DNA of 48,348 bases from an uncultured Ruminococcus sp. GTDB lineage: Bacteria > Bacillota > Clostridia > Oscillospirales > Ruminococcaceae. Position 1 is the stretch's first letter; the number at the start of each line of letters is the position of its first letter. The translations under genes and the position numbers were made by a program. The stretch lies in assembly GCA_900550695.1 (NCBI GenBank), contig URTF01000006.1:1-48348 (forward strand), in the 5' to 3' direction. Shown here one piece after another: positions 33,374 through 42,000 of the stretch. The notes beneath the pieces were generated by a model, which did not search any database, was not told where the DNA came from, and saw nothing but the letters and a program-made list of their open reading frames with translations.

Positions 33374-35707
33374 ATGCATAATATCGAAGCCTTTACCAAA
33401 AAGGCAAACATCGTTATCAAAAATTCATTCCTTGCGGCAGGAAAGCTCGGTCACACTTATGTCGGCAGTGAACATATCCTGCTTGCGCTGATATCGGAGC
33501 AAAGCTGTTCCGCTGCACAGGCTTTCCGAGCCTGTGGCATAACCGAGTCCGCAATTCGGGCAAAGATGATCGAAATGATCGGAATGGGTGAGCCCTGCCC
33601 CGTTGATGATGAATGTATGACCTCGTGCGCACGGAGAATACTGTCGGCAGCGAGCGGCATAGCTGTTTCGTGCGGCTCAAAGCTCACAGGAACGGAGCAT
33701 CTGCTCTCCGCATTGCTTGAACAGAGCGACTCGACCGCCGTTGCCATATTAAAAGAGCTTGGCGGAAGCTTCGACAGCCTTAATACCGCCTGTACGAAGC
33801 GGACACGTGAGGTCTCCCACACCGCTCTCAACAAATACGGAAAGGATCTTGTCTGCGAGGCTGCACAAAAAAAATGCGACCCTGTCATAGGCAGGAGCCG
33901 TGAGATACGCCGAACTGTGCAGATACTTTCACGCCGAAGCAAGAACAATCCCTGTCTTATCGGCGAAGCAGGCGTAGGAAAGACCGCCGTTGTCGAAGGT
34001 ATCGCAATGCTCATCGCAAGCGGCGGCGTTCCCCGATCTCTTCGGTGCAAGCACATATTCTCGCTCGATCTTACCGCAATGCTTGCAGGAGCAAAGTATC
34101 GGGGCGATTTCGAGGAGCGTGTGAAGCAATGCATTGACGAAGCCGCCGATGACGGCAACATCATTCTTTTCATAGACGAACTTCACACCATAGTCGGTGC
34201 AGGTGCGGCGGAGGGCGCTATCGATGCGGCGAACATTCTCAAACCGCAGCTTGCCCGAGGTGAGATACAGCTCATCGGTGCAACGACAATTGCCGAATTC
34301 CGCAAGTCGATCGAAAAAGATGCTGCTCTTGAACGCCGATTTCAGCAGGTAATGATAAACGAACCTACCGAGAGCGAAGCTCTTGAGATCCTGAACGGAG
34401 TAAAGCACGTTTACGAGGATTTTCACAATGCCGTTATCACTGACGAAGCTTTGAAAGCCGCAGTGGAGCTTTCGGTTCGGTATCTGCCCGAACGCTTTCT
34501 TCCCGACAAGGCCATCGACCTTATCGACGAAGCCGCTTCAAAGGCACGGTTACGGGAATCAGCATCTCCGCAGACTTTGAGCGAGCTTTCCGAAAGCCTT
34601 AAGCGAATGCTTGGCACAGAGCCTTGCCATGCCACTCCTCAGAAACAGAACAAACGCCGTGCCGACCTTCCGAGCTGGTTCAGTCCGAGCGAAGAAAAGC
34701 CTGTCACTGTCGGCAAAGAGGACATCGCCGCAGTTATCTCCGATATAAAAGGCATACCGATATGTCAGCTCACAGCAGACGAGGAAACACGTTTGCTCTC
34801 GCTTGAAACGGAGCTTCACAAGCGTGTCATCGGGCAGGAAAAGGCTGTCAGCGCAGTTGCGGACGCAGTTCGCCGAAGCCGCTCGGGACTTCGTGACGAA
34901 AGACGGCCGCTCGGCTGTTTCCTTTTTACAGGTCCAACAGGTTCGGGCAAGACCGAACTTTCCAAAGCACTCTCGGAGTGCCTTTTCGGCGACCTGAAAT
35001 CACTTATTCGGCTCGATATGTCGGAATATCAGGAGAAGCACAGCATCTCACGGCTCATCGGCTCGCCTCCGGGATATGTCGGCTACGAGGAGGGCGGAAC
35101 TCTCACCGAGCAAGTCCGCCGCAAGCCGTACAGCATCGTGCTTTTTGACGAAATAGAAAAAGCCCACCCCGACATAAGCTCTCTCCTGCTCCAGATCGCC
35201 GAGGAGGGCGAACTCACGGACGGTCTCGGACGGACGGTGAACTTCCGCAATACTATTATTATTATGACCTCGAACCTCGGTGCGGAAAAGCTTTCGGGCA
35301 AAGGCTCGGTAGGCTTCGTTCAGTCCGATCAGCAGAAGAAAAACAATGTCGGCGACACCGTGCGTGAGTTTTTCCCGCCCGAGCTGCTCGGCAGACTTGA
35401 TGAAATAATCGTGTTCGACAGCTTGTCAAAGGAGGAGCTTGCACATATCGCACAGCTTATGCTTTCATCTCTGAAAAGCCGTGCCGAAAAGCTTGGCATC
35501 TCGATCGAATTTGACCCGTCTGCAGTAGAAAAGCTTTCCTCCCCGAACGATAAAAGCGGCGCTCGGGGACTTCGCCATGATATCACAGTGAACGTTGAAA
35601 ACCTGCTCTCGCAAAAGCTTCTCTCGGGCGAGATACACCGTGGCGACAGGATACGGCTCATCTTCAACGGTGAAAGCTTCGCCATAAACGAGGCCGTCGC
35701 AATGTGA
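33374..35707 (+). CDS. clpC: ClpC/ClpA-type AAA+ ATPase
   Basis: 777 residues from an ATG behind GAGGAGA. An N-terminal Clp repeat domain (1-140), first ATPase domain with GEAGVGKT at 197-204 and FIDELH, second with GPTGSGKT at 520-527 and FDEIEKAH, and a VGF tripeptide that fits the ClpP-docking loop. The stretch between the two ATPase domains (about 385-450) is Lys/Gln/Pro-rich and lacks a recognisable UVR motif of a typical ClpC middle domain, so adaptor binding may differ. It should unfold proteins for ClpP; no clpP is nearby. Confidence 0.88.
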   Translation: MHNIEAFTKKANIVIKNSFLAAGKLGHTYVGSEHILLALISEQSCSAAQAFRACGITESAIRAKMIEMIGMGEPCPVDDECMTSCARRILSAASGIAVSCGSKLTGTEHLLSALLEQSDSTAVAILKELGGSFDSLNTACTKRTREVSHTALNKYGKDLVCEAAQKKCDPVIGRSREIRRTVQILSRRSKNNPCLIGEAGVGKTAVVEGIAMLIASGGVPRSLRCKHIFSLDLTAMLAGAKYRGDFEERVKQCIDEAADDGNIILFIDELHTIVGAGAAEGAIDAANILKPQLARGEIQLIGATTIAEFRKSIEKDAALERRFQQVMINEPTESEALEILNGVKHVYEDFHNAVITDEALKAAVELSVRYLPERFLPDKAIDLIDEAASKARLRESASPQTLSELSESLKRMLGTEPCHATPQKQNKRRADLPSWFSPSEEKPVTVGKEDIAAVISDIKGIPICQLTADEETRLLSLETELHKRVIGQEKAVSAVADAVRRSRSGLRDERRPLGCFLFTGPTGSGKTELSKALSECLFGDLKSLIRLDMSEYQEKHSISRLIGSPPGYVGYEEGGTLTEQVRRKPYSIVLFDEIEKAHPDISSLLLQIAEEGELTDGLGRTVNFRNTIIIMTSNLGAEKLSGKGSVGFVQSDQQKKNNVGDTVREFFPPELLGRLDEIIVFDSLSKEELAHIAQLMLSSLKSRAEKLGISIEFDPSAVEKLSSPNDKSGARGLRHDITVNVENLLSQKLLSGEIHRGDRIRLIFNGESFAINEAVAM

Positions 35708-35712
35708 CATTG

Positions 35713-35750
35713 CCGCACAAGCTGTCACGAAAGACTTGTGCGGTATTTTT
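35713..35750 (+). terminator. Terminator of clpC
   Basis: CCGCACAAG (35713-35721) and CTTGTGCGG (35735-35743), followed by TATTTTT. Confidence 0.85.
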
Positions 35751-35823
35751 CTGCCAAAAACCGACCCTTTTTCCGAACTGTTTGAAAACCAAAAAATTTT
35801 TTAGCAAATTTTTCTTTTACCCC

Positions 35824-35852
35824 TTGACAAATCTATACCTTTGTGGTATAGT
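35824..35852 (+). promoter_or_regulatory. Promoter of rubrerythrin
   Basis: TTGACA (35824-35829), 17-base spacer, TATAGT (35847-35852). Confidence 0.8.
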
Positions 35853-35861
35853 AATAACAAG

Positions 35862-35881
35862 AGGTAAGGTCAACCTTACCT
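35862..35881. promoter_or_regulatory. Palindromic operator of rubrerythrin
   Basis: AGGTAAGGT (35862-35870), two bases, ACCTTACCT (35873-35881): perfect 9-base arms starting ten bases after the -10 box, so a bound protein would block the polymerase. It resembles DtxR-type sites rather than a PerR box. Confidence 0.7.
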
Positions 35882-35929
35882 AACCTAACTTTGATCATGA
35901 AAAAATTTATCTGAAAGGACTTGAAAATT

Positions 35930-36478
35930 ATGAAAAAATGGATATGTTCAATATGCGGTTATGTTTATGAAGGCGAAAACCCACCTGCTGCCTGCCCACA
36001 GTGTAAAGCACCTGCTTCTAAGTTCACAGAAGCTGCCGATGATAACGCTCTCTGGGCTTGCGATCACGTTGTTGGCTCTGCACAGGGTGTTGACCCCGAG
36101 ATCATCGAGGGACTCCGCCAGAACTTCAACGGCGAGTGCTCCGAAGTCGGAATGTACCTTGCAATGTCAAGAGCAGCATTCAGAGAGGGCTATCCCGAAG
36201 TTGGCCTTTACTACGAAAAGGCAGCTTACGAAGAGGCTGAACACGCTGCAAAGTTCGCAGAACTCCTTGGCGAAGTTGTAACAGACTCCACAAAGAAGAA
36301 CCTCGAAATGCGCTATCAGGCTGAGAGCGGCGCTTGTGAGGGCAAGCTTGCACTTGCCAAGAAAGCAAAGGAACTCGGTCTTGACGCTATCCATGACACT
36401 GTTCACGAAATGGCAAAGGACGAAGCTCGTCACGGCAGAGCTTTCAAGGGTCTGCTCGACAGATATTTTGCTAAGTAA
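35930..36478 (+). CDS. Rubrerythrin with N-terminal rubredoxin domain
   Basis: 182 residues. The N-terminal rubredoxin-like iron site has CSICGYVYEG and CPQCKAP; the C-terminal ferritin-like domain carries di-iron ligands in NGECSEVGMY, EEAEHAAKF and KDEARHGRAF. This order (rubredoxin first) marks a reverse rubrerythrin. It removes peroxide in anaerobes using electrons from NADH-dependent donors. The ATG at 35930 is preferred over an in-frame TTG at 35921 because AAAGGA is then at normal distance. Confidence 0.93.
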   Translation: MKKWICSICGYVYEGENPPAACPQCKAPASKFTEAADDNALWACDHVVGSAQGVDPEIIEGLRQNFNGECSEVGMYLAMSRAAFREGYPEVGLYYEKAAYEEAEHAAKFAELLGEVVTDSTKKNLEMRYQAESGACEGKLALAKKAKELGLDAIHDTVHEMAKDEARHGRAFKGLLDRYFAK

Positions 36479-36488
36479 TTTAAGATGA

Positions 36489-36530
36489 AAAAAGTCATAG
36501 TTCGGCATAAGTTCCGGACTATGACTTTTT
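36489..36530 (+). terminator. Terminator of rubrerythrin
   Basis: AAAAAGTCATAGT (36489-36501) pairs with ACTATGACTTTTT (36518-36530). Confidence 0.9.
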
Positions 36531-36542
36531 ACTTGAAAACTA

Positions 36543-36570
36543 TTGACAATAATACAATTTGTGGTATAAT
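36543..36570 (+). promoter_or_regulatory. Promoter of the candidate antitoxin RNA
   Basis: TTGACA (36543-36548), 16-base spacer, extended -10 TGG-TATAAT (TATAAT at 36565-36570). Confidence 0.75.
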
Positions 36571-36576
36571 AAAAAC

Positions 36577-36671
36577 AGAGAGTTCGTCAGATAGACGATA
36601 GCCCTCGATAGATTGTTTAATTTAAAACTAAACTGATCCGTCTACTGCGAATAGGCGGATTAGTTCTTTTT
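36577..36671 (+). ncRNA. Candidate antitoxin RNA of a type I toxin-antitoxin locus
   Basis: A transcript of about 95 bases is bounded by a strong promoter and the terminator at 36631-36671. It has no start codon with a ribosome binding site. It runs against the 3' end of a 31-residue toxin-like gene and overlaps its stop codon. Its ATCCGTCTA segment is complementary to TAGACGGAT in the toxin mRNA leader. Its 5' end also shares CAGAGAGTTYGTCAG and a GCCCTC block with the toxin mRNA. Confidence 0.55.
36631..36671. terminator. Shared bidirectional terminator of the type I locus
   Basis: AACTGATCCGTCTA (36631-36644), seven-base loop, TAGGCGGATTAGTT (36652-36665): 14 pairs including two wobbles, with T-rich flanks on both strands. 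It would stop both converging RNAs. Confidence 0.75.
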
Positions 36672-36755
36672 ACTGGCTGTTATCAGGCTGACAACAGTAT
36701 CAATGACCTTGCAGATGCAAGTGATACAGGTAAGTACAAAAGTGAATACTTCCAT
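36660..36755 (-). CDS. Small hydrophobic peptide, candidate type I toxin (Fst/holin-like)
   Basis: 31 residues: MEVF start, a hydrophobic stretch rich in Val, Ile, Thr and Cys over most of its length, and a polar end (ASKKN). AGGAGG lies 8-10 bases before the ATG. The mRNA starts from a perfect promoter about 135 bases upstream, so a long folded leader precedes a tiny gene, as in type I toxins. Converging small RNA and shared terminator give the layout of the par/Fst system of enterococcal plasmids. Too short for family proof. Confidence 0.6.
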   Translation of the reverse strand: MEVFTFVLTCITCICKVIDTVVSLITASKKN

Positions 36756-36779
36756 AGTACCGATCCTCCTACAGATAAA

Positions 36780-36825
36780 ATCCGTAAGAGTAAGAACTGA
36801 CCCTTCTTTTACTGACCTTACGGTA
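36780..36825 (-). promoter_or_regulatory. Leader hairpin in the toxin mRNA
   Basis: In the minus-strand RNA CCGTAAGG pairs with CTTACGG with further TTAC/GTAA pairing, enclosing about 20 bases, a little before the AGGAGG site. It could hold back translation. Confidence 0.5.
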
Positions 36826-36899
36826 ATAAACAGGAGGGCATCCGTCTATCATATACGCCAATTGTTAAAATTTTCGCTGACAAACTCTCTGCAAGGCTT

Positions 36900-36928
36900 A
36901 TTATATCACTCATGTCAAATTATGTCAA
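36900..36928 (-). promoter_or_regulatory. Promoter of the candidate toxin mRNA
   Basis: On the minus strand TTGACA (36928-36923) and TATAAT (36905-36900), both exact consensus, 17 bases apart. Confidence 0.8.
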
Positions 36929-36982
36929 GAAAAACAATGAATAAATTAAATCGGCAGGCACTTGACCTGCTGCATTTTTTAG

Positions 36983-37012
36983 TTGACATTACCGAATATC
37001 CCGTGATATAAT
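36983..37012 (+). promoter_or_regulatory. Promoter of the type II toxin-antitoxin pair
   Basis: TTGACA (36983-36988), 18-base spacer, TATAAT (37007-37012). Confidence 0.75.
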
Positions 37013-37048
37013 ATAGACAATGAACAGGCGTAAAAAGGAGGTCATCTT

Positions 37049-37252
37049 ATGAGTACAAGAGAATATGCGGCAGAGCTTGTGAACGCTCTTAGTGAGGAGC
37101 AGGTCAACGTTCTTATTGACTTTATCAAAAGCTTCGCCGACAGAGCTACGATAGCAAGAATAGAAAGTGTACAGCTTGCCAATGACCCTGCCCCCAAGAC
37201 CTACAGCAGCTTTGGTGAGTTTATGAATGAGGCTGAAGCTGATGATGAATAA
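37049..37252 (+). CDS. Antitoxin-like protein of a YafQ/RelE-type pair
   Basis: 67 residues after AAGGAGG. A helical first half (STREYAAELVNALSEEQVNVLIDFIKSF region) and an acidic, disordered end (NEAEADDE), the shape of antitoxins that wrap a RelE-type toxin. It does not show a clear RHH or Phd fold in the visible residues, so DNA binding is unproven. Its last 11 bases overlap the toxin gene start chosen here. Confidence 0.75.
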   Translation: MSTREYAAELVNALSEEQVNVLIDFIKSFADRATIARIESVQLANDPAPKTYSSFGEFMNEAEADDE

Positions 37253-37505
37253 GTACAAATTATATCTTACCAACAGCTTTAAACGGGACTATAAAAAAAT
37301 TGTCAAACGTGGTTATGATATTAAGTTAATGGAAACCGTAGTTGATATTCTTCTGACCGGTGAATCTTTGCCTGAGAAGAACAAAGACCATGCCCTTTCC
37401 GGTAATTGGAAAGGCTACCGTGAATGTCATATTCTGCCCGACTGGCTGCTTGTTTACGAAATAATCGAAGACAGACTGATACTCTCATTAACAGCAACCG
37501 GTTAA
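37242..37505 (+). CDS. YafQ/RelE family mRNA interferase toxin
   Basis: About 87 residues of the RelE/ParE superfamily, YafQ branch: YLTNSFKRDYKKIVKRGYD at the start, LPEKNKDHALSGNWKGYRECHI and WLLVYEI later. Catalytic-type residues of YafQ (His, Asp, His near the end) are partly seen as DHAL, ECH and DWLL. It should cleave translated mRNA unless bound by its antitoxin. The start overlaps the antitoxin gene; 37242 or 37245 fits the GAGG site better than 37227. Confidence 0.85.
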   Translation: MMNKYKLYLTNSFKRDYKKIVKRGYDIKLMETVVDILLTGESLPEKNKDHALSGNWKGYRECHILPDWLLVYEIIEDRLILSLTATG

Positions 37506-37542
37506 CACAGTGATCTTGGCTTCTGAAAATTTGATAAAAAAC

Positions 37543-37570
37543 CGGCAGGCTCTTTACCTGCCGATTTTTT
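37543..37570. terminator. Terminator of the type II pair
   Basis: CGGCAGG (37543-37549) and CCTGCCG (37557-37563) followed by ATTTTTT. Confidence 0.8.
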
Positions 37571-37573
37571 ATA

Positions 37574-38256
<683 letters not shown>

Positions 38257-38274
38257 TTTTCTGTCCCCTTATAA

Positions 38275-38310
38275 AAAACGTTCGGTCAGAATATCCCAAC
38301 CGAACGTTTT
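38275..38310. terminator. Terminator of the DUF4190 gene
   Basis: AAAACGTTCGGT (38275-38286) and ACCGAACGTTTT (38299-38310), a perfect 12-bp stem between the two minus-strand genes. Confidence 0.9.
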
Positions 38311-38314
38311 GTTT

Positions 38315-38971
38315 TTACTTAATGATAAATTTTGCGAAAAGCGCAGCTGCGGTATTGAACCATTCGGGGTATGTATCGTGGAACATATCATAATACTGCT
38401 GATATACGTCGGGACTTTGGCTTTTCAGTATTTGCATTACCTCGGGCATATGGTTCATCATGATATACACAACGAGAACCATGAAAAGTATGCCCAGAAC
38501 AAGAGCCACTGCCGAGCAGATTATTCCTGCGGTCGATGTGCCTTTTCCGACGGGATAACGCTTGCCCTTATATATGCAGCCGAGAATGATGCCTACTATC
38601 GGCAGGATCGGGATAAGATAGATCAACCCCGTAAATGTAAGCACGAGCGAAAGGATACCGATAACGAGAGAAGCCGTTGCAAGTCCCGTTTTATACGGCA
38701 TACCGTTCGGGTCGGCGTACATTCCGTTGTACTGATACTGTCCCTGCGGAAGCGGCTGCTTGTATGGGTCGAAATCGGGCGGCACCTGCTGATTTATCGG
38801 ATAAGGCGTGTTGCAGCTCACAGGTCGTCCCTGCTGTTCAAGAGGCATATTGTATGGATCATACGGGGTATTCTGCGGCTGCTGAACATTTTCACTGCGC
38901 CTTTCCTGCTCGGCAAAGCTTTCCTCGCCGAAGTTCTTCTTTTCGTTGTTATTATTGTTGAATTCGTCCAT
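38315..38971 (-). CDS. DUF4190-type membrane protein with Asn/Gln/Pro-rich N-terminus
   Basis: 218 residues. The first ~95 are disordered and rich in Asn, Gln, Pro and Tyr (PYDPYNMP, PPDFDPYKQP). Two membrane helices follow (about 100-125 and 140-165), with GLATASLVIGILSLV and AGIICSAVALVLGI marking the DUF4190 unit, then an amphipathic C-terminal tail. The ATG at 38971 follows AAAGGATG. Function unknown; often in surface or stress genes. Confidence 0.8.
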   Translation of the reverse strand: MDEFNNNNNEKKNFGEESFAEQERRSENVQQPQNTPYDPYNMPLEQQGRPVSCNTPYPINQQVPPDFDPYKQPLPQGQYQYNGMYADPNGMPYKTGLATASLVIGILSLVLTFTGLIYLIPILPIVGIILGCIYKGKRYPVGKGTSTAGIICSAVALVLGILFMVLVVYIMMNHMPEVMQILKSQSPDVYQQYYDMFHDTYPEWFNTAAALFAKFIIK

Positions 38972-39014
38972 TGATATCATCCTTTCAAAGATATAATGTA
39001 ATTGCGTTAAAAGA

Positions 39015-39043
39015 ATTATAGCATAACATTTGCAAAATTGCAA
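39015..39043 (-). promoter_or_regulatory. Promoter of the DUF4190 gene
   Basis: On the minus strand TTGCAA (39043-39038) and TATAAT (39020-39015), 17 bases apart. Confidence 0.65.
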
Positions 39044-39051
39044 TATTTTTA

Positions 39052-42000
39052 TTAGCTTAAAATCAAGTTTATTTCATCAACGAGATCGCTGTACATTTTC
39101 ATAAGCGTTTCGTGTTCGGCTTTGATAATGTCCGTTTCGCCGTTCTTTGCGGCAAGTTCAAGTTTCTTTGCAAGCTCCGATACCTCCGATGCGCCGACCG
39201 TCAGCGAGGTGCTTTTGAGCGAATGGACATTTACCGCATAGTTTCTGAAGTCGCCGTCATTGAACTCCTGACGGAGCCTTGCGGCATTTTCCTCGGCGGC
39301 ATCGGCAAACGCCCTCATTATCTCCGCATAAAGCGTTTCATTTTCGCCGCTGTACTTCATGCCGACGCTGCGGTCAATATACCGCAGTCCGTTCATGTCC
39401 CCGATACTGTGTGCAGCACTTTCGGCACTGTCCTTGTCATAAGGTTTTACAAGCTCGCTCGGGAGCAGTTCAAGCACGGTCTTTTCAAGCTTTTCGGGGT
39501 CGACGGGCTTGGAGAGATATCCGCTGAACCCAAGCTTCATGTAAAGTTCCCGAGAATCGGAAAATGCATTCGCCGTCAGCGCAACGATCGGTACATTTTT
39601 GCATACGCCCTCCCCGTCCCTTATCCTGCGGAAGGTTTCCGTTCCGTCGATATCGGGCATCATATGGTCAAGGAATATCAGCGAATAACGGTGATCTTTC
39701 ACCATTTCAAGGCACTTCAGACCCCCGTTGGCAGTATCAATGCGTATCTTTGTCGGCTTTAGCAGTGACTTTACGACCGTCAGGTTCATTTCATTGTCAT
39801 CGACAACAAGTATAGTCGCATCGGGTGCGGTAAAGGACGGAACATAGCTGCCTTTCCCCTCCTCGGAAAGCTTAAGCTCTCCTATAGTTTCTTCACCCAG
39901 CTTTTTCTGGCGGACGGAAAACCCGAAAACCGAACCCGAACCGTAGGTACTTATAAAGCGAAGCTCCGTTCCCATAAGTTTAAGCAGACTTTTGCATATT
40001 GAAAGCCCAAGACCCGTTCCCTCGACCGTTTTGTTGCGGTTTTCATCAAGGCGTTCAAACTTGTTGAAGATCTTATCCTTGTCCTCGTCCTTTATTCCTA
40101 TTCCCGTGTCCTCGACCGATACGACAAGGTTTATTTCCCCGTCAGAGATATTTTCGCTGTATACCTTGAAAGCAACGTGTCCGTGTTCGGTGTATTTTAC
40201 GGCGTTGGTAACAATGTTGGTTATGACCTGCTTTATCCGCAGCTCATCGCCGTAAAGACGGCTCGGTATATCGGGTGAGATATCGAACCTGAAACGAAGT
40301 CCCTTTTCACGGCATTTTATCTGCGCCATATGTACCGTATCAATAAGCATATTGCTTATGTCATATTCTCCGCAGATGATGCGTATCTTTCCGGATTCGA
40401 TCTTGGAGATATCGAGGATATCATTGACTATCGACAGCAGCATTTTTCCCGAATTTTTTATGTCCGCCGCATATCCGAGAATATCCTCGCTGTCTGCCTC
40501 ACGCAGTATCATCTCATTCATTCCGAGAATGGTATTGATAGGCGTCCGTATCTCGTGTGAAACATTCGCAAGGAACTGGCTCTTCGCATTGTTCGCACGG
40601 TCAGCCTCCTCCTTTGCGGCGCTTATCTCATTATACTGCCGACGGATCACTGAAAGGCTGCCGAGCTTTGTTATTATCCACGTTATGAATGCGATGCAGG
40701 CGGCGGCGATCAGGATAAGATATGCTTCAAATATCGTTGTTTCGTAAAATTCCGCTTCTTTTTCAACAAGGTAAACTGCCTCTTTTTCGACCGTTCCGTC
40801 CGGATTGAGCAGCCGGAAGAAAAGCTTGTATGTGCCGTGCTTTATATTTGTGAAGCTCACATCGGAAAGCTCGCTCTGCGTAACATCGATGCTGCTCGCC
40901 TCAAATCCTTCAAGCTCGATATGAACGGCAGGATCGCTCAAAGTATAGTTGAGCACCGACGGCTCAAAGTCAAGCCGCTTTGCATCGGACGGTATCACGA
41001 ACTTTCCCGTGTAGCCCTCCTCGCTGACGGGGTAAACAATATCATTGTCGTTGAGCTTTACCTGATTGACGGCAATGTTGAAATCGGTCGTGCTGTTGCA
41101 GAGATCCCTGAGCGAAACGGTGTAAACGCCGCTGCTGCTACAGAAAACGAGCCGCTTGTCCTCCGTGCATAAATTCCATGAATTTGCCGTTATCGACGCA
41201 CTGAAACCATTCTTGCGGTTGTAGAGCTTGTAGCTTGTGCAACTGTCCTCGGAGAGCTCCTGCGCACTGACTGCGAGCAGACCCGAGCTGCCCATTATCC
41301 ATGCTGTGTCTTTTTCATCGTCGATATAAATATCAAAATTGTTGGTGTAGCGGAACGAGGTTATCCTGCTGACTTCATAGCTGCTGTTCATCGTATAAAG
41401 TCCCGTTCCCGTCACGATAAAATAAATGTCCTTGTATGGCACGATGCGCAGGATAACGGGCGAAATGCTCTCGCTGCCGATATGATAAAAGATCCTTCCG
41501 CCTTCAATGACATAGATACCGTCGCCGTCACTTCCTGCGAGGACTCTGCCGTTTTCCTCTTCAGCCGCACAGAGTATCTGCGTGTTGTCAAGACCGTGTT
41601 CAGCGGTGAGAACGTGAGTGACCGCATCGTCTTTTATATAAGTAAGTCCCGTCGGACTTGCCGCAAGGACAGTTCCGTCCGAAAGCTCGATCGAAAAACG
41701 GAATTTTGAACCGTTGGTGCCTGCGGAATACTCGTTGAATATCTTCGCCGTCTTATCTTTCGGATCGTATTTTATAAGTCCGTCCTGACCGTAAGTGGAT
41801 ATCCAGATATTGCCCGAGGAATCCTCCGTGATATTTCGTATCCTGCTGCCCGAAAGCTCGTCTGTCAGTGCGTTTTCACAGTTTGTTCCGTCCCTGAGTA
41901 TTATCTGCAGACCGCTGTCATAGCCGATATAAAGCGTGTTGTCAGCCGCACAGACAGCGTTTGCCACCTGCTCGCCGAGACCGTATTTTCCCGTGATATT

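Noticed and set aside
36703..37011. Plus-strand frame of 102 codons across the toxin leader
   Set aside because: It crosses two promoters and a hairpin on the other strand and has no ribosome binding site; it only mirrors the type I locus.
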